Shown here piece after piece: positions 6,755-12,030 of a stretch of 12,030 nt of DNA; the first letter of the stretch is position 1; each line of letters begins with the position of its first letter. Location of the stretch: NCBI GenBank assembly GCA_002425885.1, contig DINC01000388.1, positions 11,754 to 23,783 on the forward strand, in the 5' to 3' direction. The translations under genes were made by a program, and so were the position numbers. The notes beneath the pieces are model-generated. The model was not told the DNA's origin and did not search any database. It saw nothing but the letters and a program-made list of their open reading frames with translations. This DNA is from Spirochaetia bacterium UBA5550. GTDB lineage: Bacteria; Spirochaetota; UBA4802; UBA5550.

Positions 6755-6777
6755 GGGACAAACTAATTCGTTATAAT
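6749..6777 (+). promoter_or_regulatory. Candidate promoter of the M6 protease, -35 supplied by the repeat end
   Basis: ATGACA (6749-6754, five of six to TTGACA) is separated by exactly 17 bases from a perfect TATAAT (6772-6777). The -35 is the outer end of the 107-bp inverted repeat. Transcription would start at about 6784, downstream of the first possible ATG (6779). This argues for translation from the ATG at 6785 or 6791. Confidence 0.5.
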
Positions 6778-6778
6778 A

Positions 6779-8410
6779 ATGAGAATGTCAATGATATTCA
6801 GGAAATATATTGCAGCAATACTGCTTATTCTTATTACAGGGAGTTTTACTCTTCATGCAATGCCTCCTCATCCTGATCTTTTAGAAAAATACAGGAAAGA
6901 CGGGGGAGCTTCAGAGCTTAGTAAGAAAGTATCCGCCATGCAGTCAAAGAGCGGAATGAACATGAACAAGGCCTCATCTCTGGCATCCGGTACTATGAGG
7001 ATTCCGGTGCTGCTTGTCAGATATTCGGATGTGAACTTTAACACCGGTATAAGTACAACGACATTTTATTCCAATCTCATGAATGGTGCCGTCTCAACAG
7101 ATATTTCAGTTAAAAAATATTACAGTGAGATGTCAAACGGCAGGCTGACAATGCAGTTTGATGTTTATGGTCCGCTTGAACTTCCTGAAACACTGGCTTA
7201 TTATGGTGCGAATGTTTCAGGTGATGATGCGCACCCGGGGGAACTTGTTAATACTGCAGTTAACCTGCTTGTTGACGCATCAGGCGCATCAACTGATTTC
7301 AGTATTTATGATAATGATAATAATGGAACTATTGATACTGTTATAATAATACATTGCGGACCAGGAGAGGAGACCCCTGCCGGTAACGTAGACCATATAT
7401 GGTCCCATCAGTGGGACCTTGCAAGCGCAAAGAATTATGGAGATGGTGACGGCACAGTTGCGACTGACGGTGTAGTTTTTAATGTTTATACAATCCAGCC
7501 GGAATATAATTCAGCTGCCGGTGATTCTACAATCGGAGTTTTCTGTCATGAGCTGGGCCATGTTCTTGGCCTTCCTGATCTCTATGACACAAGCTCTGTA
7601 ACCAATGGTGTCGGTAACTGGAGTTTGATGGGCTCAGGTTCCTGGGGCGATGATGCAAAGGGAACAAGGCCCGCACCTCTTCTGGCGTGGGAGCGTTTTA
7701 AAATCGGCGGTTCGGGATGGGTAAATCTTTCCACTATAAATCCTTTTGTCGTAACACATCGGTATGACAAAGGTCTGAGACTGATGCTTTTTTTATTGCT
7801 TGCTGCTTTCGTTGTAATACCGGTTTTTGCACTGCGGATTTCATCGGTTGTTAAGGGAATAACTGCATCAGTGTATGGAATAATGCTGACAGTGGCTTTA
7901 TCATGCGGTTCGGAGAGTACTTCATCAACCCGTATAAATGGAACAATAAACGATATGGAATCGAGCCATCATGCTTTCAGAATCGGCTTGAATGATCCTC
8001 TCCAGTCACAGTATCTCTTTCTTGAGGGGAAGAAGACTTCAAATCTCACAACAGAATGGTATGTACCCGGCACGGGTATTCTTATAACGCATATTCATGA
8101 AGGGATTGTTCATACATATATGAATGCAGGTGCAGTAAATGATGGAGATTCCAGGGTTCATGGAGTAAATGTAATAGAAGCTTCCACTACCGGTGAACCC
8201 GGCAATCTCTGGAATGGTTCTTCTGTCGGGGAAGCAGCCGATCTCTTCTGTCAGGAAAACAATAGTTCTCTCACAGATGGAACCTCTCCGGGCAGCAGGT
8301 ATTATACGGGAACAGATGTATCTACAAAAACCGGAGATTCGGGAGTGACTATAGAGAATATAAGCAGTAATTCATCATTCCCTATGACGTTTACAGCTAC
8401 GATAGAGTGA
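6779..8410 (+). CDS. Secreted M6-family (immune inhibitor A-like) metalloprotease with internal hydrophobic insert
   Basis: This 543-residue zinc protease is probably exported and degrades extracellular protein. Residues about 5-28 form a signal peptide (positively charged start, then IAAILLILITGSFTLHA). The M6 core holds the zinc motif HELGHVLGLPD (H257, E258, H261, D267) and the Met-turn WSLMGSGSWG (M284). After WVNLSTINPF (to 323) comes a segment of about 58 residues (324-381) with two hydrophobic stretches (335-352 and 361-376). The usual C-terminal part then resumes at INGTINDMESSHHAFRI and QYLFLEGKK and runs to VTIENISSNSSFPMTFTATIE. The insert is in frame and uncharacteristic of the family. 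Three close ATGs (6779, 6785, 6791) are possible starts; none has a clear ribosome binding site, and a promoter at 6749-6777 favours the second or third. The gene is monocistronic, with a terminator downstream at 8465-8494. Confidence 0.88.
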   Translation: MRMSMIFRKYIAAILLILITGSFTLHAMPPHPDLLEKYRKDGGASELSKKVSAMQSKSGMNMNKASSLASGTMRIPVLLVRYSDVNFNTGISTTTFYSNLMNGAVSTDISVKKYYSEMSNGRLTMQFDVYGPLELPETLAYYGANVSGDDAHPGELVNTAVNLLVDASGASTDFSIYDNDNNGTIDTVIIIHCGPGEETPAGNVDHIWSHQWDLASAKNYGDGDGTVATDGVVFNVYTIQPEYNSAAGDSTIGVFCHELGHVLGLPDLYDTSSVTNGVGNWSLMGSGSWGDDAKGTRPAPLLAWERFKIGGSGWVNLSTINPFVVTHRYDKGLRLMLFLLLAAFVVIPVFALRISSVVKGITASVYGIMLTVALSCGSESTSSTRINGTINDMESSHHAFRIGLNDPLQSQYLFLEGKKTSNLTTEWYVPGTGILITHIHEGIVHTYMNAGAVNDGDSRVHGVNVIEASTTGEPGNLWNGSSVGEAADLFCQENNSSLTDGTSPGSRYYTGTDVSTKTGDSGVTIENISSNSSFPMTFTATIE

Positions 8411-8464
8411 ATCCCGCAGTTTTTATTCCGGCAGATATGGAGTATTCTTAATATTTCAGGGCAT

Positions 8465-8494
8465 AAAAAAAGACATCTGATGATGTCGTTTTTT
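8465..8494. terminator. Bidirectional intrinsic terminator
   Basis: A 6-bp stem GACATC/GATGTC (8472-8477 against 8482-8487) is flanked by an A7 run on the left and a T6 run on the right. It therefore works as hairpin plus U-tract in both directions. It lies between the 3' ends of the M6 protease (plus) and the 5S gene (minus), which converge here. Confidence 0.8.
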
Positions 8495-8504
8495 ATTATA
8501 TTTA

Positions 8505-8623
<119 letters not shown>

Positions 8624-8649
8624 AAATAGTTTCTCTCGTTGATGAATCA

Positions 8650-8678
8650 TATTTAAAACATAGGTGTTTTTAAGTCAA
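8650..8678 (-). promoter_or_regulatory. Candidate promoter of the orphan 5S gene
   Basis: On the minus strand TTGACT (8678-8673, five of six) is followed by TTAAAT or TAAATA after 16 or 17 bases (8656-8650). Transcription would begin about 20 bases upstream of mature 5S. The -10 is weak, so read-through from the ilv operon remains an alternative. Confidence 0.4.
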
Positions 8679-8716
8679 TAGAATTTCAAAAATATTTAAA
8701 AAAATTTTAATTTTTA

Positions 8717-8758
8717 TCTATATGTAGGGGACAGGCATGCCTCTCCCCTACATATAGA
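8717..8758. repeat. 42-nt near-perfect palindrome downstream of ilvC
   Basis: The arms are a perfect 15-bp inverted repeat (8717-8731 against 8744-8758, containing TATGTAGGGGA). The centre AGGCATGCCT is itself palindromic. Only one C-C mismatch (8732/8743) interrupts 42 bases of symmetry. It starts 21 bases after the ilvC stop on the minus strand; a T7 run follows but 12 bases beyond the stem, so terminator function is possible but not canonical. Related GTAGGGGC-type palindromes are, from memory, dispersed in various bacterial genomes. Confidence 0.65.
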
Positions 8759-8779
8759 ACGGCCCTGCAACGATTTTTA

Positions 8780-9775
8780 TTATTTCGCGTCAATCCACTT
8801 CATCATTTTGCGGAGTTTTGCGCCAACTTTCTCAATCTGGTGCTCTCTCTCCTCTTTTTTAACCTTGTTGAAGAATGGACGTCCTGTTTCGTTCTCTTTA
8901 ATCCAGTTTTTAGCGAAGGTTCCATTCTGGATCTCTTTCAGGATCTTCTCCATCTCTTTCTTCGTTTTATCAGTTACGATTCTCGGGCCGCTTACATAGT
9001 CGCCGTATTCAGCTGTATCAGATACTGAATATCTCATGTAGTTGATTCCGCCCTGATAGAAGAGGTCAACAATAAGTTTCAGTTCGTGGAGACACTCAAA
9101 GTATGCTATCTCCGGCTGGTAGCCTGCGTTTACAAGTGTTTCGAATCCGGCTTTTACAAGGTGAGACGCGCCGCCGCAGAGAACTGCCTGCTCGCCGAAA
9201 AGGTCTGTTTCTGTCTCTTCCTTAAATGTTGTTTCAATAACGCCGCCTCTTGTGCCGCCGATACCGTCAGCGTATGCAAGTGCGAGTTTTTTTGCTTTTT
9301 TTGAGGCATCGTTGTGTATTGCTATGAGACATGGAACACCGCCCCCTTTGACATATTCACTTCTTACAAGGTGGCCCGGGCCTTTTGGCGCGATCATGAT
9401 TACATCAACATCTGCCGGCGGGAGGATCCTCTTGTAGTGAATGTTGAATCCGTGAGAGAAAACAAGTGTTTTCCCTTTTTTCATGAAAGGAGCTATATCT
9501 TCCCTGTAGATTTTTTCCTGAATGTGATCCGGTGCAAGTATCTGGATCATATCCGCTTTTTCGGCTGCTTCTTTTGCTGTCACTGGTGTGAAGTTGTGAG
9601 ATACTGCAAGTTTGTAGTTCTCTGTCCCTTTAACTTCAGCGATTATTACATTAAGTCCGCTGTCTCTGAGGTTCTGTGCCTGCGAGTGGCCCTGGCTTCC
9701 GTATCCTATAACTGCAATAGTTTTATCTTTCAGGATGCTGATGTCAGCGTCTTTTTCATAATACATCTTAGCCAT
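8780..9775 (-). CDS. ilvC: Ketol-acid reductoisomerase, class I
   Basis: IlvC converts acetolactate or acetohydroxybutyrate to the dihydroxy acid with NAD(P)H and magnesium, the second step of valine/isoleucine synthesis. The 331 residues match the short class I form. The Rossmann domain has [17 protein letters not shown] (24-40). Active-site residues are present: H108, the PKGPGH loop (130-135), metal ligands D191, E195, E227 and E231, and S252. The cofactor loop after strand beta-2 reads AEVKGTENY (46-54): an acidic residue (E47) is present, and the arginine common in NADPH-dependent relatives is replaced by V48, so NADH use is possible. ATG is preceded by AAGGAG at a good distance. It lies 50 bases after ilvN as the last gene of ilvBNC. 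Confidence 0.97.
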   Translation of the reverse strand: MAKMYYEKDADISILKDKTIAVIGYGSQGHSQAQNLRDSGLNVIIAEVKGTENYKLAVSHNFTPVTAKEAAEKADMIQILAPDHIQEKIYREDIAPFMKKGKTLVFSHGFNIHYKRILPPADVDVIMIAPKGPGHLVRSEYVKGGGVPCLIAIHNDASKKAKKLALAYADGIGGTRGGVIETTFKEETETDLFGEQAVLCGGASHLVKAGFETLVNAGYQPEIAYFECLHELKLIVDLFYQGGINYMRYSVSDTAEYGDYVSGPRIVTDKTKKEMEKILKEIQNGTFAKNWIKENETGRPFFNKVKKEEREHQIEKVGAKLRKMMKWIDAK

Positions 9776-9825
9776 TGTTCGTCTCCTTATAAAGTTCTTA
9801 TATTATTTGCTCGTTTCAGTCCCGA

Positions 9826-10308
9826 TCAATCCTTGTCTTTCAGAATTGATACAAGTCCTGTACGCATTGATTCCTTGATTCCGTAGGGGGTTGTGAGTTC
9901 CACGAACCTGTCGATTTTTTCAGAATCCCCTTTTACCGCAAATGTGATGCTTTTCAGCGCCACATCTGCAACTTCCGCCTGAAAGAGTTCAGCAAGCTGA
10001 AGAATCTCACCTCTTTTCGGAGCAGGGCAGTTGATCTTCACAAGAGCAAGCTCCCTGTAAATAGAAGACTGCTGCGAATGATCTGAAACTTTGATTACAT
10101 CTATCAGTTTATTCAACTGTTTTTTTACCTGTTCAAGAACCCTGTCATCCCCGTTAACAACAATTGTCATTACAGAGATATCCTCGTGCTCAGTTTTGCT
10201 TACCGAGAGCGAATCTATATTGTATCCCCTCGCTGAGAAGAGGCCGGCAACTCTCGCAAGCACTCCGAACTTGTTTTCAACCTTTATTGATATTACATGC
10301 TGGCTCAT
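9826..10308 (-). CDS. ilvN: Acetolactate synthase small (regulatory) subunit
   Basis: IlvN (also called IlvH) binds the catalytic subunit, raises its activity and confers valine feedback inhibition. The 160 residues match the usual size. The N-terminal ACT domain (about 3-75) begins HVISIKVENKFGVLARVAGLFSARGYNI, with the glycines that bind the amino acid effector. The C-terminal domain (about 80-158) has RELALVKI, the EVADV segment and TTPYGIKESMRTGLVSI. It starts 8 bases after the ilvB stop, with AGG upstream of the ATG, so the two subunits are probably made from one message in a coupled way. Confidence 0.96.
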   Translation of the reverse strand: MSQHVISIKVENKFGVLARVAGLFSARGYNIDSLSVSKTEHEDISVMTIVVNGDDRVLEQVKKQLNKLIDVIKVSDHSQQSSIYRELALVKINCPAPKRGEILQLAELFQAEVADVALKSITFAVKGDSEKIDRFVELTTPYGIKESMRTGLVSILKDKD

Positions 10309-10316
10309 ATTTTTAC

Positions 10317-11996
10317 CTACGCTAATTCATTCATTATTGTATCTTTGATTGTTTTCCCTGCGGGAACCATGGGATACACGTTTTCCTCTTTTGAAACAAC
10401 GAAATCGATAATAATCGGTTTATCTGTGATTTTAAGCGCTCTTTTTATAGCCGGGATCACTTCCTCTTTTTTTGTTACCCTTATACCTTCGCAGTTGTAT
10501 GCTTCGGCAAGTTTTACAAAGTCCGGAGCATAGTTTATACATGTATGAGAGTATCTTTTATCCCAGAATAACTGCTGCCACTGGCGCACCATCCCCAGAA
10601 ATCCGTTGTTTAATATCGCCACAATCACAGGTAGTCTGTGCTGTGCTGCGACTATAAGCTCCTGGACATTCATCTGGATTGAGCCGTCACCTGCTATATC
10701 TATTACTCTCCTGTCAGGCCTTGCGAGCTGCGCTCCGATTGCTGCAGGGAGGCCGAAGCCCATTGTTCCGAGGCCGCCGGATGATATGAATGTTCTTGGT
10801 TCAGTATATTTATAGAACTGTGCGGCCCACATCTGGTTCTGTCCCACCTCTGTGGTGATTACAGCTTTCCCTTTTGTCTCTTTATAGAGCTGTTCAATTA
10901 CATATTGAGGCTTGATCTCCTCGTCACTGTCTTCGTACTGAAGGGGATTCTCCTTTTTGACTTTTTTAACTTCCGCTACCCATTCGTCAATTTCCGGAGC
11001 TTTAACTTCTTTAATCATCTCCCTCAGAACCTTTTTACAGTCACCAACAATGGGAACATCAACAAGAACATTTTTACTCACTGACGCCGGGTCAATATCT
11101 ATATGGATTACTTTCGCGTGCGGTATAAACTCGCTTATTTTTCCTGTTACCCTGTCATCGAAGCGGGCACCGATAGCAATGAGCAGGTCAGAGTGATGAA
11201 CTGTGTAATTTGCAAAATATGTTCCATGCATTCCAAGCATTTCAAGGGAGAGAGGTTCTGTTTCCGGAAAGGCCCCCATACCGAGGAGGGTTGTTGTCAC
11301 TGGAATCCCTGTTTTTTTGGAGAATTCTCTTAATTCTTCAGACGCGTTTGATATAATTACTCCACCGCCTGCATAGATTACAGGTTTTTTTGATGATTCT
11401 ATAAGTTTGCATGCCTTTATTATCTGGCCCGGGTGTCCGTCATATGTGGGCTTATAGCTTCTCATTGATATGCTGTCAGGATATTCAAACTTGTGTGTTC
11501 CGTTCGATATATCCACCGGTACATCAATTATAACAGGTCCCGGCCTTCCTGTAGTGGCTATGTAGAAAGCTTCTTTTATTATTCTTGCCAGATCTTTTAT
11601 ATCCTGCACAAGGTAGTTATGTTTTGAAATAGGCCTTGTTATACCTGTAACATCAACCTCCTGGAAAGCGTCATTTCCAATCATATTAGTTGAAACCTGT
11701 CCGGTAAATACAACAAGAGGTACTGAATCCAGGTGAGCGGTTGCTATTCCTGTAACGAGATTTGTGGCTCCGGGGCCGCTTGTGGCAAGAACAACTCCAG
11801 GTCTTCCTGAGGCTCTGGCATAGCCGTCTGCGGCGTGAATTGCACCCTGCTCATGCCTGCTTAATATAAATTTAATAGGGGCATGATAAAGTTCATGGAA
11901 AATGGGTATTACGACACCGCCGGGGTACCCGAACATGTATTCTACATTTTCCTTGATAAGTGACTCGACAATTATCTGGGAACCTTTTATTTTCAA
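10317..11996 (-). CDS. ilvB: Acetolactate synthase large (catalytic) subunit, biosynthetic type
   Basis: This ThDP- and FAD-dependent enzyme condenses pyruvate with pyruvate or 2-oxobutyrate, the first common step of valine, leucine and isoleucine synthesis. At 559 residues it is complete. The N-terminal PYR domain has GYPGG (23-27), catalytic E49 in SRHEQGAIHAADGYARASG, and SGPGATNLVTGIATAHLDS. The central domain has the FAD-associated GARFDDRVTGK. The C-terminal PP domain has the ThDP/magnesium motif starting GDGSIQMN near residue 435 and ending in LNN, then GMVRQWQQLFW. These mark the anabolic (AHAS) rather than the catabolic form, as does the adjacent ilvN. The ATG has AGGAG about 12 bases upstream, a slightly long spacing. 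Upstream sequence is cut by the window edge, so a leader or earlier gene such as ilvD cannot be judged. Confidence 0.97.
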   Translation of the reverse strand: MKIKGSQIIVESLIKENVEYMFGYPGGVVIPIFHELYHAPIKFILSRHEQGAIHAADGYARASGRPGVVLATSGPGATNLVTGIATAHLDSVPLVVFTGQVSTNMIGNDAFQEVDVTGITRPISKHNYLVQDIKDLARIIKEAFYIATTGRPGPVIIDVPVDISNGTHKFEYPDSISMRSYKPTYDGHPGQIIKACKLIESSKKPVIYAGGGVIISNASEELREFSKKTGIPVTTTLLGMGAFPETEPLSLEMLGMHGTYFANYTVHHSDLLIAIGARFDDRVTGKISEFIPHAKVIHIDIDPASVSKNVLVDVPIVGDCKKVLREMIKEVKAPEIDEWVAEVKKVKKENPLQYEDSDEEIKPQYVIEQLYKETKGKAVITTEVGQNQMWAAQFYKYTEPRTFISSGGLGTMGFGLPAAIGAQLARPDRRVIDIAGDGSIQMNVQELIVAAQHRLPVIVAILNNGFLGMVRQWQQLFWDKRYSHTCINYAPDFVKLAEAYNCEGIRVTKKEEVIPAIKRALKITDKPIIIDFVVSKEENVYPMVPAGKTIKDTIMNELA

Positions 11997-12030
11997 ATTT
12001 ATCTCCTGCCTTGCGGTAGTTTTTTATTAC

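Larger units (their letters stand above)
6264..6778. other. 515-base intergenic region between dusB and the M6 protease
   Basis: The dusB and protease genes diverge here. The region holds a possible dusB promoter (6281-6311), an 8-bp-period GC-rich repeat (6343-6375), a GC-rich patch with small hairpins (about 6390-6432, including CCGGC/GCCGG and TCCCC/GGGGA), an open frame at 6305-6565 on the plus strand with no recognisable family, and a 107-bp inverted-repeat element (6648-6754). The open frame's first third is translated from the repeat, as is common for spurious ORFs. Its last part (about 6450-6562) has GGAGG at 6476-6480 but no good start after it. I treat it as non-coding or at most a gene remnant. 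Confidence 0.55.

Noticed and set aside
6779..8410. M6 protease as a frameshifted pseudogene
   Set aside because: The frame is open throughout, zinc ligands and Met-turn are intact, and both sides of the hydrophobic insert are in frame.
9314..9886. 190-residue open frame antisense to ilvC
   Set aside because: It lies opposite a clearly functional ilvC, its translation is low-complexity with many Cys, Phe and Ser, and it has no start signal. It is a shadow of ilvC.

Overview
The window is about 12 kb of compact bacterial chromosome with moderate G+C (by eye in the low to mid forties). It encodes mostly core metabolism. Nothing in it is phage, plasmid or CRISPR. The protein set (class I ketol-acid reductoisomerase, RibBA under an FMN riboswitch, a receiver/RsbW-like kinase fusion, a secreted M6-type metalloprotease) and the many intergenic palindromes suggest a free-living or environmental, probably Gram-negative, bacterium. 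The sequence alone does not fix the phylum. A 5S gene unlinked from 23S has a precedent in Leptospira-type spirochaetes, but that is only a hint.

Layout. (1) Positions 1-3541, minus strand: an FMN riboswitch (3396-3535) leads into ribBA, then a receiver + HATPase response regulator with a TTG start, then mtnA, with gaps of only 24 and 10 bases. A perfect 15-bp hairpin covers the mtnA stop codon. (2) Positions 3541-3863: a divergent intergenic region with two palindromic hairpins and probable promoters. (3) Positions 3864-4487, plus strand: a glyoxalase-II-like metallo-beta-lactamase-fold hydrolase. (4) Positions 4493-6263, minus strand: a tightly overlapping dusB-acpS-ybaK operon (4-base and 1-base overlaps), convergent with the hydrolase. 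(5) Positions 6264-6778: a 515-base intergenic region with an 8-bp-period GC-rich repeat, a doubtful short ORF and a 107-bp inverted-repeat element whose right end may provide the -35 box of the next gene. (6) Positions 6779-8410, plus strand: a secreted M6-family metalloprotease carrying an odd hydrophobic insert of about 58 residues. (7) Positions 8465-8623: a bidirectional terminator and an orphan 5S rRNA gene on the minus strand. (8) Positions 8780-11996, minus strand: ilvB-ilvN-ilvC for branched-chain amino acid synthesis, followed by a 42-nt near-perfect palindrome.

The operons cover flavin synthesis (ribBA), methionine salvage (mtnA), tRNA modification and quality control plus carrier-protein activation (dusB, ybaK, acpS), and valine/isoleucine synthesis (ilvBNC). 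I found no clearly new multigene system. The items most worth checking are the hydrophobic insert in the M6 protease, the unusual cofactor loop of IlvC, the orphan 5S gene, the kinase-type response regulator placed downstream of an FMN riboswitch, and the set of intergenic palindromes, several of which share TGTCAY ends.
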